Shown here: in pieces, positions 55,946 to 64,000 of the stretch
Layout of the letters: each line of letters opens with the position of its first letter
Position numbering within the stretch: the first letter of the stretch is position 1
Notes under the pieces: generated by a model
The model's input: only the letters and a program-made list of their open reading frames with translations
Database searches by the model: none
What the model was told of the DNA's origin: nothing
Assembly: GCF_003205835.1 (NCBI RefSeq)
Contig: NZ_CP029773.1
Location: 2,326,501-2,390,500, forward strand
DNA length: 64,000 nt
Source of the DNA: Stenotrophomonas maltophilia
GTDB lineage: Bacteria > Pseudomonadota > Gammaproteobacteria > Xanthomonadales > Xanthomonadaceae
Reading direction: 5' to 3'
Position numbers and translations under genes: made by a program

Positions 55946-57256
55946 ATGTCTCTTTTCTTTCCATTGCGCCGCTGGTGCGGCAACCGTCGTCGGCCTACCG
56001 CGTGGTGGCTCGCCCTCGGCTTGGTTCTTGTTCCCGGTTGGTCCGCGGCGACCGATCTGTCCTTTGACGATGCACTGCGCATCGCGGCCGAGCGCGCCCC
56101 GATGCTTCAGGCGCGCCAGTCGCAAGTGACGGCGGGTCGCGAAGAAGCGGCCCGCGCAGCCGCCTTGCCCGATCCCCAGCTGAAACTGGGCCTTGCCAAT
56201 TGGCCAGTCACCGGCGCGGACGCGTTCGACTTCCGCACCGACGACATGACCATGAAGCAGGTCGGCGTGATGCAGGAATTCCCAGCCCGTGCCAAGCGCC
56301 AGGCGCGTCAGGCGGTGGCCGACCGCACCGTCGAACAGGCGCAGGCGCTGTCGGTAGCCGAACGACTCGCCGTGCGTCAGGCCGTGGCGCAAGCCTGGAT
56401 CGCCCTGTGGGCGGCACAACGGGAAGTCGCGGCGTTGCAAGCGCTGCGGGAGCCGGCCGACGTCGCCGTCCGCGCCGTCAAGGCACGGCTCGCCGGCGGC
56501 ACCGGTTCGGCTGTCGATGCGATGGCGACGCGAAATGCCGCGCTTGAACTGGAGAACCGCATCGACGCCGCCGAGGCGTCGCTGGAAGCCGCGCGTGCCG
56601 GCTTGGCGCGCTGGCTGGGCGAAGACCCGGCAGCGCTGCGCATCGAGGGCGCACCACCGGAACTGACGGGACTGCCGGTCGCCCCGGCCGCGCTGCTGGC
56701 CTCGATCGATCGGCAGGGGCCGCTGCTGCCGTGGCACTCGCGCGAAGCGATGGCCGAGGCCGAAGTGTCCGCCGCCATCGCCGAGAAGCGGCCGGACTGG
56801 AGCCTCGGCGTGACCTACGGGCAGCGCGAGCGCACGCCCGAAGGCGTGCCACGCAGCGACATGCTGATGGTCGAGTTCGCGATCGACCTGCCGCTGTTCA
56901 CGCGTGATCGGCAGGATCGCGGCGTGGCCGCGCGGCGGGCCGAGTTGGACGCGGTGGCCGCCGAGCGCGAGGACGCCCGTCGTGCGCAGGCCGAACGCGT
57001 GCGCAAGGCCCTGGCTGAATGGGAAGGACTCAAGCGGCAAGTCGCCCGCAAGGAAACCGAATCCCTCCCGCTGGCCCATGACCGCGCGCAGACGGCGCTG
57101 GCCGCCTATGCCGCCGGCGCCGGCCTGCAACCGTGGCTGGAAGCGCGCCGCGACGAAATCGAACTGCACCTCGAACACGCCCGCCATCTGGGCGACCTCG
57201 GCCGCGCCTGGGCAGCGCTGGCCTACCTGCTGCCCGAAGAGGAACCCTCACCATGA
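55946..57256 (+). CDS. cusC: Outer-membrane factor of copper/silver RND pump (CusC-like)
   Basis: 436 residues from ATG 55946 (GGAGGT upstream). Signal-anchor region WWLALGLVLVPGWSAATD, then two OEP repeats: LSFDDALRIAAERAPMLQAR and later AEAEVSAAIAEKRPDWSLGV. It is a TolC-type trimeric channel. No lipobox Cys is seen at the signal cleavage. The next gene overlaps by four bases. Confidence 0.85.
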   Translation: MSLFFPLRRWCGNRRRPTAWWLALGLVLVPGWSAATDLSFDDALRIAAERAPMLQARQSQVTAGREEAARAAALPDPQLKLGLANWPVTGADAFDFRTDDMTMKQVGVMQEFPARAKRQARQAVADRTVEQAQALSVAERLAVRQAVAQAWIALWAAQREVAALQALREPADVAVRAVKARLAGGTGSAVDAMATRNAALELENRIDAAEASLEAARAGLARWLGEDPAALRIEGAPPELTGLPVAPAALLASIDRQGPLLPWHSREAMAEAEVSAAIAEKRPDWSLGVTYGQRERTPEGVPRSDMLMVEFAIDLPLFTRDRQDRGVAARRAELDAVAAEREDARRAQAERVRKALAEWEGLKRQVARKETESLPLAHDRAQTALAAYAAGAGLQPWLEARRDEIELHLEHARHLGDLGRAWAALAYLLPEEEPSP

Positions 57257-58737
57257 CCTACACGATGAACCGAGTGGCGATGATCGCCGCTGCGGCCGCG
57301 CTATTGGTGGTCGGTTTAGCCGGCGGCTACTGGTGGGCCCGACGTGGCAGCGGCCACGACATGGCGATGGCCGATGCGCCGGCGGCCGAAGCTGGCGAGC
57401 GCGAGGTCCTGTACTGGTACGACCCGATGGTGCCGGACCAGCACTTCGACAAGCCGGGCAAGTCGCCCTTCATGGACATGCAACTGGTGCCCAAGTACGC
57501 CGACGAAGTCGCCGGTGGTGGCATCAGCATCGACCCGGGCCTGCGGCAGAGCGTGGGCATCCGCACCGAGGCGGTCGAGGTCGGCCGGCTGACGGCCACC
57601 GTGCGCGTGCCGGGCACGCTGGCCTGGGATCTGCGTCGGGAGGCCGTGGTCAGCGCGGTGACCGAAGGCCTGGTGAGCCGGGTGCGGGTCAAGGCGCCGT
57701 ACACGAAGGTCGCGCGGGGTCAGCCGCTGGCGGCGCTGTTGGCACCGGGCTGGAGCAGTGCCTTGGCCGAAGCGCAGGCGCTGCGGCAGGCGCAATCGAC
57801 AGCGGCGCGGGAACTGCGATCGGCCGCGCAGCAACGGCTGCGCGTGCTCGGCGTTCCCAGCGGCCTGGGCCGCGATGGCAGCGTGACCTTGAGCGCGCCG
57901 CACGATGGTGTCGTCACCGAAGTGCTGGCCCGCGACGGCCAGGCGGTAATGCCGGGCACACCCCTGTTCCGCGTCAACGGCACGGCCACGTTGTGGTTGG
58001 AGGCGGCGATTCCTCAGGCCGACGTGGCGCGGTTGCGACCGGGCACACCGGTTGAGGCGGTCGTCAGCGCGGTGCCGGGGCAGACCTTCAGCGGCGAAGT
58101 CGAGACGCTATTGCCGCAAGTCGATATGGCCAGCCGCACGCAGCAGGCCCGCATCGTGCTGCGCAATCCCGACGGCGTATTGGCGCCGGGCATGTTTGCC
58201 GAGGTGACGGTGCAGCCCGAAGGGGGCGCACCGGTGCCGTTGGTGCCGACCGAGGCGCTGATCGCCACCGGCACGGACAGCCGCGTGATCGTGCAGGAGG
58301 CGGACGGCGGGTTCCGTCCGGTACGCGTGCGCACCGGGCGCAGTGCCGGCGGCCGCACCGAGATCCTCGCCGGACTCACGGGCGGCGAGCGCGTGATCGT
58401 ATCCGGCCAGTTCCTGATCGACTCCGAGGCCAGCCTGTCGGGGTTGCTCGGACGTCTCGAAACGGCCAAGACGTCCAGGGCCGCGGGCCAAGCGGTTCTG
58501 CATGAAGCCGAGGCCACCGTCGAGGCCATCGCGGACGGAAAGATCACCCTCGAGCACGACCCGTTCCCGACATTGAACATGCAGGGCATGACGATGGCGT
58601 TTCCGCTGGCGAATCCGGACGTGGCCAAGGGCCTCAAGGCTGGCGACCGCGTACGCGTTTTCGTCCGCTCCGACGCCAAGGGACTGACGGTGGAACGGCT
58701 TGAGCCGATCGAAGAACGCGCGGGAGAGCAGCCATGA
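57253..58737 (+). CDS. cusB: RND adaptor with heavy-metal and CusF-like domains (CusB-like)
   Basis: 494 residues. Membrane anchor ([20 protein letters not shown]), then the heavy-metal binding domain [20 protein letters not shown] near residue 55, barrel-sandwich and beta-barrel domains of a CusB adaptor. The last 85 residues are CusF-like: [19 protein letters not shown] followed by [10 protein letters not shown] with the Met ligands. So adaptor and copper chaperone are fused. Overlaps cusA by four bases. Confidence 0.88.
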   Translation: MTYTMNRVAMIAAAAALLVVGLAGGYWWARRGSGHDMAMADAPAAEAGEREVLYWYDPMVPDQHFDKPGKSPFMDMQLVPKYADEVAGGGISIDPGLRQSVGIRTEAVEVGRLTATVRVPGTLAWDLRREAVVSAVTEGLVSRVRVKAPYTKVARGQPLAALLAPGWSSALAEAQALRQAQSTAARELRSAAQQRLRVLGVPSGLGRDGSVTLSAPHDGVVTEVLARDGQAVMPGTPLFRVNGTATLWLEAAIPQADVARLRPGTPVEAVVSAVPGQTFSGEVETLLPQVDMASRTQQARIVLRNPDGVLAPGMFAEVTVQPEGGAPVPLVPTEALIATGTDSRVIVQEADGGFRPVRVRTGRSAGGRTEILAGLTGGERVIVSGQFLIDSEASLSGLLGRLETAKTSRAAGQAVLHEAEATVEAIADGKITLEHDPFPTLNMQGMTMAFPLANPDVAKGLKAGDRVRVFVRSDAKGLTVERLEPIEERAGEQP

Positions 58738-61700
58738 TCGCCCGGCTGATCCGCGCTTCCATCGCCAACCGTGCCCTGGTGCTGATGGCGGCCATGCTGC
58801 TCGCGGCCGCCGGCCTGTGGTCGATGTTGCACACGCCGCTGGATGCGCTGCCGGATTTGTCCGACACCCAGGTCATCATCCGTACCGAATGGCCCGGCCA
58901 GACGCCGCGCATCGTCGAGGACCAGGTCACCTATCCGCTGACCACGACGATGCTGTCGGTGCCCGGCGTCACCGCCGTGCGCGGCTTCTCGTTCTTCGGC
59001 GATTCCTTCGTCTACGTCCTGTTCGACGACGACACCGACCTGTACTGGGCGCGCTCGCGCGTGCTGGAGTACCTGAGTCAGGTGCGCGACCGCTTGCCCG
59101 CGGACGTCAGTCCTGCCCTCGGGCCCGACGCTACCGGCCTGGGCTGGATCTACGAGTACGCGCTGGTCGACCGCACCGGCCAGCACGATCTCGGACAATT
59201 GCGCGCCTTGCAGGACTGGTTCCTGCGCTACGAGTTGAAGACCGTGCCCGACGTGGCCGAAGTCGCCAGCGTCGGCGGCATGGTGCGCGCCTGGCAGATC
59301 GTGCCCGATCCGCAGGCGTTGGCGGCCCGCGGCATCACCGTGGCACAGGTGATCGATGCGGTCGACGCCGCCAACGGTGCCACCGGCGGTTCGGTGATCG
59401 AACAGGGCGAAGCCGAGTTGATGGTGCGCAGCGAGGGCTATCTGCGCAGCCGCGAAGAGTTCGAGCGCGTACCGATCAGTAGCACCGCCACCGGTGTGCC
59501 GGTCCTGCTCGGCGAGGTCGCGACGGTCACCCGCGGTCCCACCTTCCGGCGCGGCATCGCCGAACTCGACGGCGAAGGGGAAGTGGCCGGTGGCGTGATT
59601 GTGTTGCGCACCGGTAAGGACGCGTTGAGCGCGATCGAGAACGTCAAGGCGCGGCTGAAGCAGTTGCAGATCAGCTTGCCGAAAGGGGTGGAGATCGTGC
59701 CGGTCTACGACCGTTCCGAGCTGATCCATCAGGCGGTGCGCAACCTCACTCACAAGCTGGGCGAGGAGTTCCTGGTGGTGGCGCTGGTGTGCGCGCTGTT
59801 TCTCTGGCACCTGCGCTCGGCACTGGTGGCAGTGGTCACGCTGCCGCTGGGTGTGCTCGCGGCCTTCATCGTGATGCGCTATCAGGGCATCACCGCCAAC
59901 CTGCTGTCGCTGGGCGGCATCGCCATCGCCATCGGCGCGATGGTAGACGCCGCGGTGGTGATGATCGAGAACGCACACAAGCACCTGGAACACTGGCGCG
60001 AAATCCACGGGCGCGACCCGGAGGGCGAGGAACGCTGGGAACTGATGGCCGTCTCGGCCAGCGAAGTCGGTCCGGCGCTGTTCGCCAGCCTGCTGGTGAT
60101 CACCCTGTCGTTCGTGCCGGTGTTCGCACTGCAGGCCCAGGAGGGCCGGCTGTTCTCGCCGCTGGCCTATACCAAGACCTACGCGATGGCGGCCGCCGCC
60201 GGTTTGTCGGTGACGCTGATCCCGGTGCTGATGGGTTACCTGATCCGCGGCCGCATCCGCCCCGAGCAGACGAACCCGATCAATCGCGTGCTGATCGCCG
60301 GCTACCGGCCGGTGCTGGATTGGGTCTTGCGGCATCCGCGGCTGACCTTGGGTTTGAGTGGGGTGTTGCTGCTGCTCACCGCCATTCCCTATGCACGGAT
60401 CGGTAGCGAGTTCATGCCGCCGCTCGATGAGGGCACGCTGCTGTATATGCCCACGGCGCTACCCGGCCTGTCGGCGGGCAAATCCGGGCAGCTGCTGCAA
60501 TTGAGCGATCGCATGATCAAGACCGTGCCCGAGGTCGCGCACGTGTTCGGCAAGGCCGGCCGCGCCGATACGGCCACCGACCCGGCGCCGATCGAGATGT
60601 TCGAAACCACGGTGACGTTCAAGCCGCGCGACCAATGGCGGCCCGGCATGACGCCGGAGAAGCTGCGTCAGGAGCTGGATGCCGCGGTGAAGATCCCCGG
60701 CCTGACGAACCTGTGGGTGCCGCCGATCCGCAACCGCATCGACATGCTCGCCACCGGCATCAAGAGCCCGATCGGCATCAAGGTGTCGGGGCCGGATACC
60801 CGGGTCATCGAGCAGATCAGCAACAAACTCGAACGCTTGGCGAAAACGGTGCCCGGCGTGAGTTCCGCGTTGGCCGAGCGCGTGACCGGCGGTCGCTACG
60901 TCGATGTCCGCATCCGTCCGGACGTCGCGGCCCGCTATGGCTTGAGCCAGGCCCACCTGCAGCAGCTCATCGCCACGGTGGTCGGTGGCGATCCCATCGG
61001 CGAAACCATCGAGGGGCGCGAACGCTATCCCATTGTGGTGCGCTACCCGCGCGGGCAACGCGATTCGCTGGCGGCGCTGGCGCAGTTGCCGCTGGTCGCT
61101 CCGGGGGGCGTGCAACTCACGTTGGGGCAAGTGGCCGACCTGACGCTGACGCCTGGTCCGCCGATGCTCAAGAGCGAGGCCGGGCGCCTGGTTGGTTACA
61201 TTTTCGTCGACGTTGCCAGCCGGGATCTCGGTTCGGTGGTGAAGGACCTGCAGCAGCGCACGGCAAAGGACATCCAGCTGCCGCCGGGTTACGGCATCGC
61301 CTGGTCGGGCCAGTACGAATACCTGGCGCGGGCACTGGCCCGCTTGCAGTGGGTGGTGCCGGCTGCACTGGCAATCATCTTCCTGCTCATCTACCTGGTG
61401 TTCCGACGTTTCAGCGAGGCAGCGATCATTCTGCTGAGCGTGCCGCTGGCGCTTGTCGGCGGGCTGTGGCTGATCTGGATGCTGGGCCATGCCATCTCGA
61501 TCGCGACCTTGATCGGCTTCATCGCACTGGCCGGCGTGGCGGCCGAATTCGGCGTGATCATGCTGCTGTACCTGCGCCACGCTTGGGAGCAGCGCCTCGC
61601 TGCCGGCGAACCGGAAACTCTCGCGACGCTGGAGTCGGCGATCCGCGAAGGCGCGGTGCTGCGCGTGCGGCCGAAGGCGATGACGGTTGCGGTGATCCTC

Positions 61701-61898
61701 GCCGGCCTGCTGCCCTTGTTCATCGGTGGGGGTGCCGGCTCGGAAGTCATGCAGCGCATCGCCGCACCGATGATCGGGGGGATGGTGACCGCGCCCCTGT
61801 TGTCGATGCTGGTCATTCCGGCCGCGTACCGCCTGCTGCGTGGTCGCACCTTGTCCCGAACTTCGTCCGCCGCGCCGCCGGCGGGCGCCGCGACGTGA
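58734..61898 (+). CDS. cusA: Copper/silver RND efflux pump CusA
   Basis: 1054 residues, twelve membrane helices, two periplasmic porter loops. Proton-relay helix [20 protein letters not shown] near residue 398 is CusA/CzcA-specific, and [19 protein letters not shown] near residue 622 is a CusA-type stretch containing Met ligands. Length is the usual 1040-1060, with no break. It exports Cu(I)/Ag(I) across the envelope with CusB and CusC. Confidence 0.92.
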   Translation: MIARLIRASIANRALVLMAAMLLAAAGLWSMLHTPLDALPDLSDTQVIIRTEWPGQTPRIVEDQVTYPLTTTMLSVPGVTAVRGFSFFGDSFVYVLFDDDTDLYWARSRVLEYLSQVRDRLPADVSPALGPDATGLGWIYEYALVDRTGQHDLGQLRALQDWFLRYELKTVPDVAEVASVGGMVRAWQIVPDPQALAARGITVAQVIDAVDAANGATGGSVIEQGEAELMVRSEGYLRSREEFERVPISSTATGVPVLLGEVATVTRGPTFRRGIAELDGEGEVAGGVIVLRTGKDALSAIENVKARLKQLQISLPKGVEIVPVYDRSELIHQAVRNLTHKLGEEFLVVALVCALFLWHLRSALVAVVTLPLGVLAAFIVMRYQGITANLLSLGGIAIAIGAMVDAAVVMIENAHKHLEHWREIHGRDPEGEERWELMAVSASEVGPALFASLLVITLSFVPVFALQAQEGRLFSPLAYTKTYAMAAAAGLSVTLIPVLMGYLIRGRIRPEQTNPINRVLIAGYRPVLDWVLRHPRLTLGLSGVLLLLTAIPYARIGSEFMPPLDEGTLLYMPTALPGLSAGKSGQLLQLSDRMIKTVPEVAHVFGKAGRADTATDPAPIEMFETTVTFKPRDQWRPGMTPEKLRQELDAAVKIPGLTNLWVPPIRNRIDMLATGIKSPIGIKVSGPDTRVIEQISNKLERLAKTVPGVSSALAERVTGGRYVDVRIRPDVAARYGLSQAHLQQLIATVVGGDPIGETIEGRERYPIVVRYPRGQRDSLAALAQLPLVAPGGVQLTLGQVADLTLTPGPPMLKSEAGRLVGYIFVDVASRDLGSVVKDLQQRTAKDIQLPPGYGIAWSGQYEYLARALARLQWVVPAALAIIFLLIYLVFRRFSEAAIILLSVPLALVGGLWLIWMLGHAISIATLIGFIALAGVAAEFGVIMLLYLRHAWEQRLAAGEPETLATLESAIREGAVLRVRPKAMTVAVILAGLLPLFIGGGAGSEVMQRIAAPMIGGMVTAPLLSMLVIPAAYRLLRGRTLSRTSSAAPPAGAAT

Positions 61899-61941
61899 GT
61901 GGCGCGTTGGGTCCACTCACTCCTTGCGTTGGAGATTCGTC

Positions 61942-62298
61942 ATGAACCGTTCTCTCGTCATCGCTCTTCTCACCATCGTCGGCGGGTTGCTGAGCGCCTG
62001 CACCTCATTGAATCCGGCGTACCGGCTCGGCACGGTCTCGACCGTGTCGGGCAGTGATCTTCAGGTGTGCTCCGGCCCGAAAGACACCCCGCCCAGCGCC
62101 GGACAGGCCGTGCAACTGGTGCGGCGCGAGCAGTTCGGTAATCCGAAGTTTGCGCCCACCTTCCGCGAGCGCCGTGTCGGTAAGGCGGAAATCGGTACGT
62201 CGGTCTCCGGACGCTGCGTCGAGGCTCGTTTGGTGCAAGGCAAGGCACGCCGATACGACCAGGTATTCCCTGCGCTGGGAGATGCCACGCCCAAGTGA
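61942..62298 (+). CDS. Small lipoprotein of the copper operon
   Basis: 118 residues. Lipobox GLLSACTS (Cys 20) after a short signal. The mature part is one small beta-type domain (YRLGTVSTVSGSDLQVCSGP, FRERRVGKAEIGTSVSGRC). Function unknown. It follows cusA after 43 bases and precedes the CusF-like lipoprotein, so it is probably operonic. GGAGA lies 9 bases before the ATG. Confidence 0.7.
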   Translation: MNRSLVIALLTIVGGLLSACTSLNPAYRLGTVSTVSGSDLQVCSGPKDTPPSAGQAVQLVRREQFGNPKFAPTFRERRVGKAEIGTSVSGRCVEARLVQGKARRYDQVFPALGDATPK

Positions 62299-62382
62299 AA
62301 TCGCTTCTTCGTTTCGTGGCAGCCGAATGTGCCGCCACTGCGTGTTGTTCAAATCCCGCTCAACCAACCAAAGGAGATCCAC

Positions 62383-62829
62383 ATGAAACTTCAAGCCGTT
62401 CTGTTTTTCACCGTCCTGCTGGCCGCCTGTTCGCAACAGCCCGGCAACGCGGAAGATCAACCCATGCCCGAGGCAACGCAGCAGCCGATGCCGAATGAAG
62501 CGCCGTCATCCGCCGACACATCGGCCACCGCAACCACAAGCGCCGCCGACATGCAGATGACCGAAGCCGAGCACAAGCAAATGGCCGGTGATGCCCAGGC
62601 GGCGACCATGGCCCTGGCGATGGGGACCGTCGAGTCAGTGGATGCCGCCGCCGGCAAGATCACCATCGCCCACGGTCCGGTCGAGGCATTGACGTGGCCG
62701 GCGATGACCATGGCGTTCAAGGCATCGCCGGAGCAACTGGCGTCGGCGAAGCCCGGTCAGAAAGTGGAATTCGAATTCGAGTCCAAAGGCGCGGATAACA
62801 CCATCACCCGCATCACGCCGATGAAATAG
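62383..62829 (+). CDS. CusF-like periplasmic copper-binding lipoprotein
   Basis: 148 residues. Lipobox LLAACS (Cys 16), then a Met/Pro/Ala linker with MPM words, and a C-terminal CusF domain: GTVESVDAAAGKITIAHGPV then LTWPAMTMAFKAS, which carries the W and two Met ligands of CusF, ending EFESKGADNTITRI. It hands Cu(I)/Ag(I) to CusCBA. AAGGAG precedes the ATG. It is the second CusF domain of the operon. Confidence 0.87.
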   Translation: MKLQAVLFFTVLLAACSQQPGNAEDQPMPEATQQPMPNEAPSSADTSATATTSAADMQMTEAEHKQMAGDAQAATMALAMGTVESVDAAAGKITIAHGPVEALTWPAMTMAFKASPEQLASAKPGQKVEFEFESKGADNTITRITPMK

Positions 62830-62895
62830 GCCATTGCATCATTCCGAGAGGCGGCGCGTGGCTGCCTCTCGGTCCTCGCTTCGGAGGAGACTCGC

Positions 62896-63282
62896 ATGAA
62901 CTTCAAACATGTGGTTGCCATCGTCAGGCCCGATGTACTGACTGCGCCGGAAGGTGCGCTCCGGGATCTGGGAATACGCGGGATGACCGTGATCAAGGTC
63001 CGCGGCATGGGCGAGCACGACGGCGTCGATTTTCTATCGCGCGATCATCTGTCCGATTACCTCAAGATGGAGTTCTACGTGGAGGTGCCGAAGGCGGACG
63101 CGCTGATTCGGACCATCATGGAAGTCGCGCGCTCCGACCTGCCGGGTGCGGGCATCGTGGCGGACAAGCCGGTCGAGTGGTTTTCCCGCGTCCCGAAAGG
63201 CGACGACACGTTGCCCGATGTGTTGGCTAGCCGCGGCCGTACGGGAGGGCTTCACGCAGCCTCGTACGGCATGGGTCCGTAA
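62896..63282 (+). CDS. PII-like signalling protein
   Basis: 128 residues with the ferredoxin-like PII fold: FKHVVAIVRPDVLTAPEGAL at the start, a T-loop region (KVRGMGEHDGVDFLSRDHLS near residue 35), and EFYVEVPKADALIRTIMEVA. Classic PII T-loop tyrosine and KPF words are absent, so this is a divergent, PII-like protein. Related proteins near metal-efflux genes bind nucleotides or metals. It lies 66 bases after the CusF-like gene; a link to copper is inferred. Confidence 0.7.
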   Translation: MNFKHVVAIVRPDVLTAPEGALRDLGIRGMTVIKVRGMGEHDGVDFLSRDHLSDYLKMEFYVEVPKADALIRTIMEVARSDLPGAGIVADKPVEWFSRVPKGDDTLPDVLASRGRTGGLHAASYGMGP

Positions 63283-63321
63283 TGGCAACCACATTGGCTG
63301 CCAGGATATGGAGCACCGATT

Positions 63322-64000
63322 ATGAGCAACGAGCAGCGAGAGGTCGTGGTTGTCACTGGCAGCAGTGGCTTCATCGGTACGGCGGTGGTCAAGAAGCTCG
63401 CGCAGCGGTATCGGGTCGTGGGCTTCGACCGCGGTGTTTCCACACATCCTCCGGCGGCCGCCGAATGCATCTGCGTCGACGTGACTTCCGATTCCAGCGT
63501 GGCCGCCGGCATGGAACGCCTGCGAACGGCGTACGGTGACCGCATTGCCTCGGTGATCCACCTTGCCGCTTATTTCGATCTCTCCGGCGAACCCAGTCCG
63601 CTGTACGAGGCGGTGACCGTCCGGGGCACTGAGCGACTGCTGCGCGCATTTGGGGACTTCGAACTGGAGCAGTTCGTATTCGTCAGCACGATGCTGGTGC
63701 ATACGCCTACCACGCCGGGCGCGCCGATCAATGAAGATGCACCGTTGGATCCCAGGTTCCCGTACCGGGCGTCGAAGATCCGCACCGAACAGCTGTTGCG
63801 GGAGCAGCACGGCGATATTCCGATCGTGCTCGTTCGGCCAGCCGGTGCATACGACGATCACGGCCATTCGGCATTTCTCGCTCAGCAGATTGCCCGGATC
63901 TACGAGCGCCAGCTGTCGAGCCATTTCTACCCCGGCGACGTTGCTACCGGCCAGCCGTTTCTGCATCTGGACGACCTGGTCGACGCGCTCGTGCGCATCG
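63322..64000 (+). CDS. NAD-dependent epimerase/dehydratase family protein, 3' end outside window
   Basis: 226 residues visible of an extended SDR. VVVTGSSGFIGTAVVKKLA near residue 9 is the nucleotide-binding motif, HLAAYFD near residue 80, STMLVHT near residue 118 the catalytic Ser/Thr, and YRASKIRTEQ near residue 148 the YxxxK pair. Substrate unknown; the family covers sugar epimerases, reductases and dehydratases. GGAG precedes the ATG at 63322. The gene runs off the right edge. Confidence 0.87.
   Translation, partial: MSNEQREVVVVTGSSGFIGTAVVKKLAQRYRVVGFDRGVSTHPPAAAECICVDVTSDSSVAAGMERLRTAYGDRIASVIHLAAYFDLSGEPSPLYEAVTVRGTERLLRAFGDFELEQFVFVSTMLVHTPTTPGAPINEDAPLDPRFPYRASKIRTEQLLREQHGDIPIVLVRPAGAYDDHGHSAFLAQQIARIYERQLSSHFYPGDVATGQPFLHLDDLVDALVRI

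Noticed and set aside
58014..60335. 773-residue minus-strand frame over cusA
   Set aside because: High-GC codon bias leaves long antisense frames open; His/Gln/Arg-rich with no recognisable domain.
59789..60406. Gly/Arg-rich plus-strand frames inside cusA
   Set aside because: Out-of-frame shadows of the intact 1054-residue pump.

Overview
The window is high-GC DNA with short intergenic gaps and looks like a chromosome of Stenotrophomonas (S. maltophilia complex) or a close Xanthomonadaceae relative. The reasons are the gene content (azoR/DoxX, pirin, the cus, ars and pst modules), the filamentous prophages with a dif-type core known from Xanthomonas phages, and the codon use. The assignment is by inspection only.

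Layout. 1-6.97 kb is ordinary chromosome: SDR, GNAT, azoR, DoxX, LysR, pirin, AraC, DUF6265 and DUF7000 genes. 7-15.2 kb is a patchy accessory zone: an IS3-family element without a visible target duplication, a truncated DUF6988-like gene, a membrane-anchored protein with a PD-(D/E)XK-like motif, a caspase/CHAT-like protein, a ParS-like antitoxin, a broken metallophosphoesterase, a HEPN-type protein and a tyrosine integrase whose 5' end is cut off.

15.2-25.9 kb is an array of filamentous phage (Inoviridae) DNA. A left-truncated remnant (pIII tail, pVI, Zot, DUF3653) is followed by a nearly complete prophage (17.88-25.47 kb) bounded by two dif/XerCD-type sites: repressor, early genes, Rep, ssDNA-binding protein, coat proteins, pIII, pVI, Zot, TraX, DUF4124 and DUF3653. 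Beyond the right site lies a third, inverted and decayed DUF3653 copy. The left att site lies inside the 3' end of the repressor gene, so integration swaps the repressor tail.

25.9-33.8 kb is a graveyard of metal-resistance and transposon genes: a flavodoxin scrap, a twice-frameshifted copper ATPase, a Tn3-family transposase with an internal deletion, a frameshifted tyrosine recombinase and a czcA core truncated at both ends. 33.8-39.5 kb holds a truncated beta-CASP metallohydrolase, three tandem-domain universal stress proteins, a DUF4010 membrane protein and a YjdF-like protein. Three FNR/ANR-like boxes there point to low-oxygen control. 39.5-43.0 kb is a BigR-type persulfide module (ArsR sensor, persulfide dioxygenase, two YeeE halves, DUF442 phosphatase-like protein, TauE exporter). 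43.0-47.9 kb holds chrA and the arsenic genes (two arsC types, arsH, two arsR, and an ACR3 pump lacking its C-terminal helices). 47.96-52.5 kb is a complete pstSCAB-phoU operon.

52.6-55.2 kb holds a DEDDh-type exonuclease, an atypical tRNA-like gene, a SEC-C protein and a KfrA-type plasmid protein. 55.5-63.3 kb is a copper/silver efflux operon (cusC, cusB with a CusF-like tail, cusA, two small lipoproteins, one of them CusF-like, and a PII-like protein), followed by an epimerase/dehydratase that runs off the end. Overall the window reads as stable chromosome that has taken up phages, mobile elements and metal, metalloid, sulfur and phosphate stress modules in several rounds.
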